NCBI GenBank assembly: GCA_005862225.1
Contig: SZXV01000003.1
Span: 124,001-188,000, forward strand
From: Chlorobium sp.
Lineage (GTDB): Bacteria; Bacteroidota; Chlorobiia; Chlorobiales; Chlorobiaceae
Direction of reading: 5' to 3'
DNA length: 64,000 nucleotides
Part shown: positions 9,184 through 17,642 of the stretch, in pieces
Layout of the letters: every line of letters begins with the position of its first letter
Numbering within the stretch: position 1 is the first letter of the stretch
Notes under the pieces: generated by a model
The model's database searches: none
Seen by the model: only the letters and a program-made list of their open reading frames with translations
What the model was told of the DNA's origin: nothing
Translations under genes and position numbers: made by a program

Positions 9184-9533
9184 AGTTTCTGGTGGACGCA
9201 CAACTGCCTCGCCGTTTTTGTGATTGGTTGCGGGAAAGTGGTCACGATGCTCTGCATACCCTCGAATTGGAGTTGGGTAACAAAACGACAGATTCTGAAA
9301 TTACTCGTATTGCCGATAGGGATGGTCGTATTGTTGTGACCAAAGATGATGACTTTGTTCAGTCTTTCCTCTTGCGAAATACTCCTCAACGGCTGATGCT
9401 TGTTGCTTCTGGCAATATTGGCAATGCTGAACTTGAACGGTTGATTATTGATGCATTGCCGACGATAATAGAGGCTTTCGAAGCAGCGCATTACATAGAG
9501 ATTGGCAGAAATTCATTGATTATTCACGAGTAA
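9180..9533 (+). CDS. DUF5615 PIN-like protein, probable toxin
   Basis: A 117-residue PIN-like nuclease domain. It starts MKFLVDAQLPRRFCDWL, with the first acidic residue at D6, and has the central VVTKDDDF motif (about residues 58-65) that carries the second acidic cluster, as in the DUF5615/Mut7-C-like group. Translationally coupled to the DUF433 gene through ATGA. Predicted to act as the RNase toxin of the pair. The gene ends 11 bp from the convergent cydC stop codon. Confidence 0.86.
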   Translation: MKFLVDAQLPRRFCDWLRESGHDALHTLELELGNKTTDSEITRIADRDGRIVVTKDDDFVQSFLLRNTPQRLMLVASGNIGNAELERLIIDALPTIIEAFEAAHYIEIGRNSLIIHE

Positions 9534-9544
9534 ATGGGTTGACG

Positions 9545-11266
9545 TTAGCTAATCTCCACCACATGCTGCAACTCCCACATCCTCCGATAAAGCCCATTTT
9601 CAGCCATTAACTCACCGTGAACACCCTGCTCCACAATCCGCCCCTTCTCAAGTACCAGAATCCGGTCATACTGTTCCATTCCTTTTAGGCGGTGGGTAAT
9701 TGTTATCAGCGTCTTTTCATCACTGATGGCGTTCAGGGTCTCCGTTACCTCACTCTCCGTTACACCATCGAGGTTCGCTGTTGCTTCATCAAGAATCATG
9801 ATTGGCGCACTTTGCAGCAGGACTCGGGCGATGGCGATGCGCTGACGCTCACCTCCGCTCAGTTTCATGCCGTGCTGGCCGCACCATTCGTCGAGCTTTG
9901 AGGTGAAGTGGCTGAGCCCGGCAGCGGTGAGCGCTTTTTTGAGATCGTCGTCGGTGGCCTCTGGAGCAGCGAGTGTCAGGTTTTCGCGGATGGTTTCGGC
10001 GAAGAGGTAGGTTCGCTGCGAGACGAGGGCGATGTTGCGGCGCAGCTCTTCAGGATCGAAGAGGGTGATGTTGTGGCCTCCGATAGAGATGCTCCCTTCG
10101 CTGCTGTTCCAGAAGCGCATGAAAAGCGAGGTGATAGTTGATTTGCCAGCACCACTTGGGCCAACGATGGCGATGTGCTCTCCGGGGAGAACAGTGAAGC
10201 TGAGACGATCGAGCGCTTTTGTCGTGCTGCCGGGGTAGGTGAAGCTGAGCTTTTCAACCCGAATGGTATGCTCTGCCGGAAAGGGGCGGGGAGTAGCAGG
10301 GGCGACAGTCTCGGGTTTGGCATCAAGAATTTCAAAAAGGCGCTCTCCGGCGTGCTGATCGGCTTCAAGGTGTTTGATGGTTGATGGCAGCGGGAGAAAA
10401 GGCTCAAACGATGCCATGACGGCAAGGGTGATGACGGTGAGAGAAATGCCGTTGATGGCGCCTTTGGCAAGTAAAGGCAGGAGAGCCCAAATAATAGCGA
10501 TGAGAGCCCCGTTCATGAGGAGGCCGGTGAGCGATTCGTGAAGCCCTTCGATAATTGCGTTCTTTCTCTCGAACTGGAGTTTGCCTTGTTCTGCCTTCTG
10601 CATCGCGGTGAGGTGTGCCGGAAGTTTCCCATAAAGTTGCAGTTCCCCAATTCCCTGAAAAAGATCAAGTGCAAGTATCTGCTGTTCGGCCTTGAAGTTC
10701 ATGATGCCGACGGACAGGCCCCTGCTCAACTGTTTGGTCAAAAGGGGGACACCAATTCCCGCAAGAGTATGAAAGAGAAGGATAAGCAGCGCAGCCTGAA
10801 GAGAGTAAACGCCAAGAAGAAACCACATCAGCGCTGCCACAAGCAGTGCGGTGAGGGGTGGGCCGAGTACTCTGGTGTAGATGTTTTCCAAACTCTGGAT
10901 ATCGTCAACAACCCGTTGCAGCAGGTCGCCGCTCTTGAAGTGCATGAGGCGTGCCGGTGCGAGTGGTTCGATGGCGTCATAGAACCAAAGGCGCAGTTTT
11001 GCGAGAATCCTGAAGGTGATGTTGTGGGAGATGAGCCGTTCTGCATATCGGAAGATTCCCCGGCCAAGGCTGAAAATCTGTACACCTATAATACCGACTT
11101 GCAGACTGCCTGTCGGAGGTTGCAGGGCAGCCTTGGCGATGATGTAGGCAGAGGTCATCAAAAGGCCGATGCTGCTGCCGGTTGTGGCAAAGCCGATAAG
11201 TGCAGCAAGAGCCATCCACCAAAAGTATGGCTTGACCAGTGCAATGAGGCGAATAAATGTTTTCAT
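9545..11266 (-). CDS. cydC: Thiol reductant ABC exporter subunit CydC
   Basis: Second half of the heterodimeric CydDC exporter, which moves cysteine and glutathione to the periplasm and is needed to assemble cytochrome bd and c-type cytochromes. It has an N-terminal six-helix membrane domain (MKTFIRLIALVKPYFWW start) and an ATPase domain with Walker A GPSGAGKST near residue 367 and signature LSGGERQRIAIAR near 465. The ATG at 11266 overlaps the cydD stop (ATGA) and has the ribosome site GGAGAG just upstream; this gives 573 residues. No cydAB in the window, but the cbb3 operon lies 11 kb away. Confidence 0.95.
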   Translation of the reverse strand: MKTFIRLIALVKPYFWWMALAALIGFATTGSSIGLLMTSAYIIAKAALQPPTGSLQVGIIGVQIFSLGRGIFRYAERLISHNITFRILAKLRLWFYDAIEPLAPARLMHFKSGDLLQRVVDDIQSLENIYTRVLGPPLTALLVAALMWFLLGVYSLQAALLILLFHTLAGIGVPLLTKQLSRGLSVGIMNFKAEQQILALDLFQGIGELQLYGKLPAHLTAMQKAEQGKLQFERKNAIIEGLHESLTGLLMNGALIAIIWALLPLLAKGAINGISLTVITLAVMASFEPFLPLPSTIKHLEADQHAGERLFEILDAKPETVAPATPRPFPAEHTIRVEKLSFTYPGSTTKALDRLSFTVLPGEHIAIVGPSGAGKSTITSLFMRFWNSSEGSISIGGHNITLFDPEELRRNIALVSQRTYLFAETIRENLTLAAPEATDDDLKKALTAAGLSHFTSKLDEWCGQHGMKLSGGERQRIAIARVLLQSAPIMILDEATANLDGVTESEVTETLNAISDEKTLITITHRLKGMEQYDRILVLEKGRIVEQGVHGELMAENGLYRRMWELQHVVEIS

Positions 11267-13002
11267 GATTGTCTCTCCTGTTGCAGAAGCAGGCTGTCGT
11301 GGTAAAAGCCTCCGTTGGCAATCAACTCCTCGTGGGTGCCGCACTGGGTGATTTTTCCTCCGCTGACGACAATGATTTGCTCGGATGAACGTATGGTTTC
11401 AAGCCGGTGAGCAATGATAACAGTGGTTCTCCCTCTCATAAGCTCCTGAATAGAGCTGCGCAGCGCTGCTTCGAGTTCAGGGTCAGTGTGCGAGGTTGGT
11501 TCGTCAAGCACCAGCAGCGGGGCGTTTTTCAGGAACGCGCGGGCAAGCGCCACCCGTTGCGCCTCTCCTCCGCTCAGGCGAGCACCCTCTTCACCAATCA
11601 TGGTCTCAAGGCCATCCGGCAGTGTTCTGACAAAGGCGGTAAGGCCGGTCTTTTCCAGAGCACTCTCCATCTCTGCCGCTGAAGCCTCCGATTTTGCAAG
11701 GAGAATATTCTCTCGCAGCGTGGCGTTGAAAAGGTAGGGATGCTGCGGAACCCATGAAATCTGGCGATGCCACTCCTCAAGCGGGATGTCATGAATCGGG
11801 TTGCCGTCGATGGTGATACCTCCTTCAGCGGGCTCCTGAAAGCGAAGAAGCAAGTTGATGAGGGTGCTTTTTCCTGCACCGCTCGGGCCAATGATCGCGG
11901 TGGTTTTTCCGGCGGGGATGGTGGCATTTATTCCCTCAACTGCGGGCTGCGATCCTCCGGGATAGGTGTAGGTAACATCAGTAAAGAGAATAGGCCGCTT
12001 TCCGGCGTACTCCTGCACGGTAAAGGCAGGCTTCTGCACGGGAGCAGGCAGGCTCTGGTCGAGAATGGCAAAGATCTCTTTTGAGGCGCTGACTCCTTCC
12101 ATTCCTGCATGAAATTTAGTGCCAAGCTGGCGCAGCGGGAGATAGAAATCGGGGGTGAGGATCAGCACAAAGAGGGCGTGCTGAAAGGTGAGTTTTCCGC
12201 TCATAAGGCGAAGGCCAATGCCGACGGCAATAATGGCCATGCCGATGGTGCCAACGAGTTCGAGCGTCAGAGAAGAGAGAAAGGCCACTTTCAGGACGCG
12301 CATGGTGGCGTGGCGGAAGCTTTCGCCTGACTCTTCAATGGCATCGTGCTGTCGTTTGCTCTGCGCAAAAAGTTTCAGTGTCGGCAGACCTTGCAGCATA
12401 TCAAGAAAGAAGCCGCTCATCCGGCTCATGGTTTTCCACTGCTTTTCAGTCATCGCGCTGGCCGATTTCCCGATCAGGATCATAAAGAGTGGGATAAGAG
12501 GCGCGGTAGCGAGCAGGATGCCGCCGGAAATCGGGTCGTTGGGCATGATGGTGCCCGCGATCAGCAGCGGCGTGAAGAGGGCAAAAAAGATCTGAGGAAT
12601 GTATTGACTGTAATAGGCATCGAGCGCTTCAACGCCCTTCAAAAGGGTGGTGCTGAGCCGTCCGCTCTGCACCGATTTGGCATAGATCGGACCGAGAGCG
12701 CCGACCGTGCTGGTGAGCCTGGTGAAAACTTTCTGTCGGATAATGAGCGTGCCACGGTTCGCTTCAGTATGCGAGAACCAGTTGAAAGCCATCCGCAGAG
12801 TGCTGAAGAGTGCAAAAAGCCCAAGTGGCAGGATGAGTCCCTCCATACCGCTCTTCTGGATAAAGGCACTGTCGATCACCTTGCTGAGGTAGTAAGCCTG
12901 GGCAACCAGCATCCCGGCAGCAAGAATTCCCGATATAATCGAAACGATAAAGGGCCTCCCTTCTTCTTTAAGCAACTGAAAAAGGCGCCGGTCAATATTC
13001 AT
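11263..13002 (-). CDS. cydD: Thiol reductant ABC exporter subunit CydD
   Basis: First half of the CydDC exporter, 579 residues: membrane domain in the first 310 residues and ATPase domain with Walker A GPSGAGKST near residue 370, signature LSGGEAQRVALARA near 475 and Walker B LLVLDEPTSH. The order cydD-cydC with a 4-bp overlap is the usual one. Its 5' side faces a 235-bp gap that should hold the promoter; I see no recognisable operator in it. Confidence 0.94.
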   Translation of the reverse strand: MNIDRRLFQLLKEEGRPFIVSIISGILAAGMLVAQAYYLSKVIDSAFIQKSGMEGLILPLGLFALFSTLRMAFNWFSHTEANRGTLIIRQKVFTRLTSTVGALGPIYAKSVQSGRLSTTLLKGVEALDAYYSQYIPQIFFALFTPLLIAGTIMPNDPISGGILLATAPLIPLFMILIGKSASAMTEKQWKTMSRMSGFFLDMLQGLPTLKLFAQSKRQHDAIEESGESFRHATMRVLKVAFLSSLTLELVGTIGMAIIAVGIGLRLMSGKLTFQHALFVLILTPDFYLPLRQLGTKFHAGMEGVSASKEIFAILDQSLPAPVQKPAFTVQEYAGKRPILFTDVTYTYPGGSQPAVEGINATIPAGKTTAIIGPSGAGKSTLINLLLRFQEPAEGGITIDGNPIHDIPLEEWHRQISWVPQHPYLFNATLRENILLAKSEASAAEMESALEKTGLTAFVRTLPDGLETMIGEEGARLSGGEAQRVALARAFLKNAPLLVLDEPTSHTDPELEAALRSSIQELMRGRTTVIIAHRLETIRSSEQIIVVSGGKITQCGTHEELIANGGFYHDSLLLQQERQS

Positions 13003-13238
13003 GATTCATGCGTGTTCGTTGTTCTGGAAAAAACCGTAGTAGTGTACATAATAAAAGGGTTTGATGCAATGGGGGACGGCTTGTATGGATGGGAATGGTT
13101 CTTCGGTTCAATGAGTTCCGCCAAATCAGCGGAGTCGAGAAGAATTTTTTTGTTGCTGATGTTATTGAAACAGGATTTCATAACAAAATTCCGTTGAAGC
13201 TTATTGGGCTTCTCTATTGAGTTGCTGTTTTCATCCTG

Positions 13239-13634
13239 TCAGCCTTTAAAATATTGCTTGAACTCATCAACCGGTTCCCGATCTGAATAGATGTACAGCG
13301 AGTTTCCAATGGGATCAATTATTGAAAATCCTCTGTCTCCCCATGGATGGTCTTCAAGCGGCATCCCCACTTGCAGCCCTGCCGCCACTAATCGTGCATG
13401 TTCTGCATCGACATCATCAACCTTGAAATTGAGCGTGATTCCTTTGCCACTGCATTCCGGCATACCCTCTTGTGGCTGCATGAACTGAATCGAAGGGCCA
13501 TTACCGCCAACGCGTAGATTGAGATACCATCCGCAATCAAAAATGGCTTGAGCCGCGAAATACTGCTCGTAAAAACTGCGGCAGGCATCGACGTTTATTG
13601 TGATGAAGCAGGTCGATAGTTCGATGGTTTTCAT
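13239..13634 (-). CDS. VOC (glyoxalase/bleomycin resistance) family protein
   Basis: A 131-residue single VOC domain with the beta-alpha-beta-beta-beta layout twice: MKTIELSTCFITINVDACRS start with a first module, and LNFKVDDVDAEHARLVAAG opening the second, ending with DPIGNSLYIY, the usual last strand. Such proteins bind a divalent metal and act on small molecules or bind drugs; the substrate here is unknown. A TTG 27 bp upstream is in frame, but the ATG at 13634 matches the family start. It marks the core-genome edge before the accessory island. Confidence 0.88.
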   Translation of the reverse strand: MKTIELSTCFITINVDACRSFYEQYFAAQAIFDCGWYLNLRVGGNGPSIQFMQPQEGMPECSGKGITLNFKVDDVDAEHARLVAAGLQVGMPLEDHPWGDRGFSIIDPIGNSLYIYSDREPVDEFKQYFKG

Positions 13635-13765
13635 AATGTTGTTACTTGCAGAATGAAACAAAGATTTTTCCGGGAAACGCGATGATCAGACTTATTGCGC
13701 GGTAATTCTTAATTTTTCGACAGGGCGTTGACCGCTAAGGTTGATGTCCTGATGGAGTTCGAATG

Positions 13766-13948
13766 TCAGTTTTTTGATGATTTGATTTTTATCGGTGAAC
13801 AAAGATGTCTCTTTTTTGCAGAAACCCTTGCACATTTAAGACACAGAAATTTTGGTTCAGAAACAAGAGATACGATACTGTCAATGTTTTCTTCGATATC
13901 GTGCTTGCCAAACTTGCACAATGTTTTCTTGACTTTCGTGGTTTTCAT
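13766..13948 (-). CDS. Small cysteine-containing (zinc-ribbon-like) protein
   Basis: A 60-residue basic protein with four cysteines at residues 11, 36, 39 and 50 (CLKC then C after ten residues), looking like a one-metal zinc ribbon. Its ATG overlaps the stop of the 45-residue gene before it (ATGA), so the two are translationally coupled. I do not recognise a named family. It is the last gene of a three-gene unit that starts with the broken ORF6N gene. Small size keeps the confidence moderate. Confidence 0.5.
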   Translation of the reverse strand: MKTTKVKKTLCKFGKHDIEENIDSIVSLVSEPKFLCLKCARVSAKKRHLCSPIKIKSSKN

Positions 13949-14082
13949 GGAGATGTTGTTGAGAGTTTTTTTGTGCGAATTCTTGCATCTTCCTCTGCTT
14001 GATGGATTAAGAGGGCGAGATGCTGTTCATCCTTTTCACTGTCGTCCGGTATTTTCGGATTATTGGCAGCGTTTGTGCTCAT
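13945..14082 (-). CDS. Small hydrophilic hypothetical protein
   Basis: A 45-residue strongly charged protein starting MSTNAANNPKIPDDSEKDEQ, with no membrane segment and a probable helix (LALLIHQAEEDARIRTKK). Longer upstream starts would overlap the ORF6N gene; the ATG at 14082 begins 17 bp after that gene's stop. ATGA overlap with the following cysteine-containing gene supports a real coupled pair. Function unknown. Confidence 0.4.
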   Translation of the reverse strand: MSTNAANNPKIPDDSEKDEQHLALLIHQAEEDARIRTKKLSTTSP

Positions 14083-14098
14083 GTGCTTCTTCAGAATT

Positions 14099-14737
14099 CT
14101 ACTTGAGGTATTTGCCAGAATTTGGTTTTGGCACACTTTCCCCGAAATACTTGCAAAAAAGAGATATCTCGTTTTTTCTTTTATGTTTACGGGTTATTTT
14201 TTTCTTTTTTATCGTATGTTTGAATTTTAATACAGCAAAATGCAGTTCGATAGATGTTTCTGTATCGCTTGTTTGTAAATCGTCGTCAAAGATGTCCGCA
14301 ATGAGTTCCCCACTCTTTTGCATCAGGGATTTTTGTTCAGCCTTATCTTGAGTAACCGATAATTCTTTTATGCTTCGGGATAACTCCCTGATTTTCGAGA
14401 ACGTTTCGACAATCGAAATGGTTGCCAAGGTTGCCTGTGGGCTTTTGAGTATTGTTGCCAGCATATACAGCCCTTTTTCTGTAAACGCACTTGGCAATTT
14501 TACCTTTCCTCCTTTTATTGAAGTCGAAAATTTCGACTTCAATGAGGATCACTCATTTTTATCAAGCTCCAGTACATAGCCTTCAGGAAACTTTTCCGGG
14601 TTGTTTTTTACCGCCTCATTTATTCTTTTAACCTCGACTCCATAAATGTCGGCAACACTACTGTCAAGCAAAACCGATTGTGTTCTTATCTCAATGATCA
14701 GCTCTTTCAAATTCTCGATTTTTATGAGATCAGTCAT
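14099..14737 (-). pseudogene. ORF6N-domain protein interrupted by an in-frame TGA
   Basis: Residues 1-62 (start MTDLIKIENLKELIIEIRTQ) form the first half of the ORF6N DNA-binding domain seen in phage antirepressor and KilA-N-type proteins, including DIYGVEVKRINEAVKNNPEKFPE-like sequence. The frame then meets TGA at 14549-14551 and continues in the same frame with SSLKSKFSTS and LPSAFTEKGLYMLATIL, the second half of the domain, followed by a coiled-coil-like and very basic tail. Family members commonly have tryptophan at the stop position, so a single TGG to TGA change is the simplest cause. A restart at the TTG at 14542 is possible but would lack half the domain. Confidence 0.8.
14518..14542. 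repeat. 25-nt near-perfect palindrome inside the ORF6N gene
   Basis: Two 12-nt arms (TTGAAGTCGAAA and its reverse complement) around a single A. It begins seven bases after the in-frame TGA of the ORF6N gene, on the downstream side, and spans the codons for LKSKFSTS. It could be an operator-like site or chance from codon content. Confidence 0.7.
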
Positions 14738-14855
14738 ATCCAGAGATCAGCTAATGAACATTTTACCCTTCGCTGTCCTTGGCCGATAAATTCTATTGGA
14801 ACAGTATTCTCCAAGATTTATTGCCAGCTTCTTTTAAAAGCATAATACGTAAATT

Positions 14856-15038
14856 TCAGCTCATGTAAAACCGCTTTACCATTTCAAAGCCATCTCCCTT
14901 CACTACACTGAACTCTTCGAAAATCTCGAAGAGTTGCCCCATCCTCACTTCTGCCTCTCCAGAATACTCCTGTAGATCTCCTTTGCCAGTATCGGGAATA
15001 TCGTTTTCTGGAAGCTCAACCTTGCGTCGACTTTTCAA
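14856..15038 (-). pseudogene. Unrecognised fragment downstream of methyltransferase relic
   Basis: A 60-residue acidic reading frame opening at a TTG at 15038 with LKSRRKVELPENDIPDTG. It begins 17 bp after the methyltransferase relic stop and is on the same strand, where a partner restriction endonuclease would sit. I do not recognise the family. It is too short for an enzyme and may be the remains of one. The 118 bp between this and the ORF6N gene show nothing further. Confidence 0.3.
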
Positions 15039-15055
15039 AAAGCGGTAGTCTCCTG

Positions 15056-15583
15056 TCAGGCACTATAGAGAAATAATTCTCCTTGAGCATTTGATTCAGC
15101 CATCGACTTTGCTTTTTTAATCGGATTGAGTGCACAAGCCGTCTTGTTCAAAAAGTAATTTGCATCACTCTTGCTCAATGCATCCAAGACTCGCTCCATG
15201 GTTGCAGAGCTTTGTCCATCAAGGAACCTGAAGACGGATGAAGAGAGATAATCCTGATTGATCTCAAAGGTTATCCACTTTCGCCTGAGAGCTTCTGCGG
15301 TGAATCCGGTGGTGTTTGAGCCTCCAAAAATGTCACGCACAACATCGTTCTCGTCGGTCAGCATCTTGATAAAAAATGCGGTGAGTTCTGAAGGGAATCT
15401 TGCCGGATGACGTTCAATAACGAGTTCCTTGCATATCCGCAGATAGCTCGAATTGCTATCGGTATTCGGTATAGTGAGAAGGTTGGAAGGAATTACTCCA
15501 CCGTTATCCTTGCCAAACCCGTCACTGATGAATGGTGAGCGATTCATGCAAACGACTTTGCTGGAATTTGAGCTTGAGTGCAA
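15056..15583 (-). pseudogene. Truncated beta-class DNA methyltransferase (C-terminal part), copy 1
   Basis: Reading frame of 175 residues matching only the C-terminal half of a type II N4-cytosine/N6-adenine methyltransferase. SAM-binding motif I is present as DIFGGSNTTG, followed by GFTAEALRRKWITFEINQ, and the upstream segment IPSNLLTIPNTDSNS is typical for these enzymes. In this class the catalytic DPPY-type motif lies before motif I, and it is absent here, so the gene is a 5'-truncated relic. A second, shorter copy lies 1 kb to the right in the same orientation. Confidence 0.8.
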
Positions 15584-15680
15584 GAATAATTTTGTACTTT
15601 TCGGGAGGTAAGAAAAGGCATAAAGGAAATAGTGCTATAAGACTTTTGTCACTAACAACTCATTACGGAGTCAACCTGAA

Positions 15681-15911
15681 ATGGCAATCCTGACAATCGA
15701 CATACCCGACGATTTGAAAAAACGTTGTGAAAGTATCTTTGTCGGCCAAACAATCGAAGAAATGCTTGCTCGACTCTTGCAAGAAGCCCTTGAACATGAA
15801 ACCGTGCATCGCCGTGCCAGGGCCGTCGACAGGCTTTTAGCTCGGCGAGCTACAACAAAACCGGTCAGTGCAGAGGAAATTCAGGCAGCTCGCTTCGCGG
15901 GACGGCCATGA
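15681..15911 (+). CDS. VapB/FitA-like antitoxin
   Basis: A 76-residue protein with an N-terminal ribbon-helix-helix-like segment (MAILTIDIPDDLKKRCESIF) and an acidic-basic C-terminal tail rich in Ala, Arg and Glu (VSAEEIQAARFAG) of the kind that wraps around a PIN toxin. GGAG lies upstream of the ATG. Its stop overlaps the following start by ATGA, the usual vapBC coupling. The partner toxin is collapsed, so this is an antitoxin without a working toxin of its own. Confidence 0.78.
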   Translation: MAILTIDIPDDLKKRCESIFVGQTIEEMLARLLQEALEHETVHRRARAVDRLLARRATTKPVSAEEIQAARFAGRP

Positions 15912-16024
15912 ACCAGTTTGTATTACATTTGGGCGCGTTGCTGATAACGGCTGATGAACAGTATTTTCGGAAAGCGAAAGATATCGGCAATATCAAATTG
16001 TTGGCTGATTATCGACCAATATAG
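15908..16024 (+). pseudogene. VapC-like PIN toxin with the middle deleted
   Basis: A 38-codon frame from an ATG that overlaps the antitoxin stop (ATGA). The first seven residues (MNQFVLH) look like a PIN start, then the frame runs directly into GALLITADEQYFRKAK and IGNIKLLADYR, which is the C-terminal end of VapC proteins. About 90 residues that should carry the catalytic acidic cluster are missing, and the join is in frame. Remnant toxin, not active by inspection. Confidence 0.72.
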
Positions 16025-16080
16025 CTCGACGAGGCTTTATTTGTTGTAAATATGGGAGTTGCAGAATATGTCTGTCAGCA

Positions 16081-16398
16081 CTATAGAGCGGTAGCCCCGA
16101 AAACGAATAATTCTCCTTGCCCTTCAGGTTCAGCCATCAACTTTGATTTTTTAATCGGATTGAGTGCGCAAGCCGTCTTGTTGATAAAGTAATTTGCATC
16201 ACTTTTGCTCAATTCATCCAAAACGCGTTTCATGCTTGCAGAGTTTTGTCCATCAAGGAACCTGAAGATGGATGAAGAGAGATAATCCTGATTTATCTCG
16301 AAGGTTATCCACTTTCTCCTGAGAGCTTCTGCGGTGAATCCGGTGGTGTTTGAGCCTCCAAAAATGTCGAGCACAACATCGTCCTCGTCGGTCAGCAT
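16081..16398 (-). pseudogene. Truncated DNA methyltransferase, copy 2
   Basis: A 105-residue reading frame nearly identical to the last part of the relic at 15056-15583, with the same DIFGGSNTTG motif I and the same C-terminal region ending GELFVFG. By eye the DNA is about 90% identical over roughly 340 bp (15055-15394 against 16075-16424), in direct orientation. Homology fades near 16424, where the gene is cut off. The two relics flank the collapsed VapBC module. Confidence 0.8.
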
Positions 16399-16544
16399 CG
16401 TAATAACAAACGCGGGGTGTTCTGAGATTTACAGAGGAGTGTTACGATAAGCAACGGAGTCGAATCTTGCTCTGGGAGGATTTGAGCACCTTTCATGATG
16501 TTTGGGAAGAGTCTCCGGTAAAAAATCTGGCTGGTTTGAGCGGA

Positions 16545-17642
16545 CTATAATTTCCCTGACAAGCTCAACGTTTGATACCAGTAGAACAACGGTGCTCCGG
16601 GAATGTTTCTTCGTCTATTGAGAAACTGATATTCTATGGGAGCAATACTGTACTTCTGTATATCATCACCTGGCTGCCAACGTTTTATTTCACCCTCATA
16701 ACCTGTCAGGATCATAGCGGCCAGATAAGCAGCTTTAGAAGATGCTACTACCGCATCATCGAGACGGAATGCCCCATTGTAGATGTACGATTTTAATTGC
16801 GTCAAGCCTTTGGTTATGTGCTGAAACTCCCGCTTCGGATCAAAGAACTTGCCCAGTGAGCCAATCATCAATGAGGTGTTGATAATGTCGTTCAGCACCG
16901 CTTCGATAGTGATCTGTTTCTCACCCCTGTAGGCAATCTCTTTTTGTGCTGTTCTGGTAAAGGATTGCCTGAGATGATCGAGGTTGGTTATCCTGTCGAA
17001 CAACATGCCAATGTCGAAAAGTTGCTTCATCACCTCCATTTGTTTTTCGGTAATGCTACCATTGGCGCGCTCAACTCTGAATCGAATACCTACGGTGTTG
17101 GGTGCATAAGCGGTGAGTTTATCACCTGAGATGGAATCCGCTGAAGGTATTTGAACGGTAACAAGTCTCTTGTCTGTTTGAATCCACTTGTTGAGAATCG
17201 GGGCTTGCACAAGTGCCGGATAGCCATGCTCTTCAAACAGGATATCCAGCAAGATCCATTGCTCTTTCTTGTCCCATTGCGAAAAGAATGTGAGCTTGTA
17301 GTGAGCTTTCGGTATGCCGGGTTGATAGCTTCTCCCTTCGTCCAGTTCAAATTTACTGAAGATGCTTCCTGTGCAAATGCCCGTTAAAACCGCTTCGATG
17401 TTTTTCCTGCTTTCGGTGGTAACAATATCGACATCAATCGAGAACCTTTTTGGCTCGGCCAAAATAAGTAAAAGGCTTGTTCCGCCTTTGAAGGTAAACG
17501 AGAGGTCAGTTTGCGCCAACTGCTCAACCAGAGACAGAGCATAGATCACCTTCTCCATGATGGCCGGGTTTGGTGGATTTTTGGGGTAAGCTTTTCTTTT
17601 TCCCCTGATCCACTCTGGAGCATACGATGCAGGCAAGATCAT
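16545..17642 (-). CDS. AbiEii/AbiGii-type nucleotidyltransferase toxin
   Basis: A 365-residue nucleotidyltransferase of the AbiEii family, the toxin of type IV toxin-antitoxin systems linked to phage abortive infection; relatives modify tRNA or other targets with nucleotides. The catalytic GSxxxDxD-type core is visible as FKGGTSLLL (residues 51-59) followed by FSIDVDIV (67-74), with a later SGDKLTAYAPNT motif. Starts with ATG at 17642, overlapping the stop of the upstream partner by ATGA. Appears intact. The 146 bp to the next relic hold nothing I can name. Confidence 0.88.
   Translation of the reverse strand: MILPASYAPEWIRGKRKAYPKNPPNPAIMEKVIYALSLVEQLAQTDLSFTFKGGTSLLLILAEPKRFSIDVDIVTTESRKNIEAVLTGICTGSIFSKFELDEGRSYQPGIPKAHYKLTFFSQWDKKEQWILLDILFEEHGYPALVQAPILNKWIQTDKRLVTVQIPSADSISGDKLTAYAPNTVGIRFRVERANGSITEKQMEVMKQLFDIGMLFDRITNLDHLRQSFTRTAQKEIAYRGEKQITIEAVLNDIINTSLMIGSLGKFFDPKREFQHITKGLTQLKSYIYNGAFRLDDAVVASSKAAYLAAMILTGYEGEIKRWQPGDDIQKYSIAPIEYQFLNRRRNIPGAPLFYWYQTLSLSGKL

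Noticed and set aside
10538-11305. Plus-strand frame of 255 codons antisense to cydC
   Set aside because: Shadow of cydC; no recognisable domain.
12346-13197. Long plus-strand frame of 283 codons antisense to cydD
   Set aside because: Mirrors a clearly real ABC transporter gene; composition is Lys/Glu-rich antisense sequence with no domain.
13728-14351. Plus-strand frame of 207 codons
   Set aside because: Antisense to the ORF6N gene and the two small genes; Phe/Leu/Cys-rich composition typical of antisense of Lys-rich coding DNA.
14549-14551. Selenocysteine codon in the ORF6N gene
   Set aside because: The expected residue is Trp, no catalytic role for Sec is known in the family, and a SECIS element cannot be argued from the palindrome alone.
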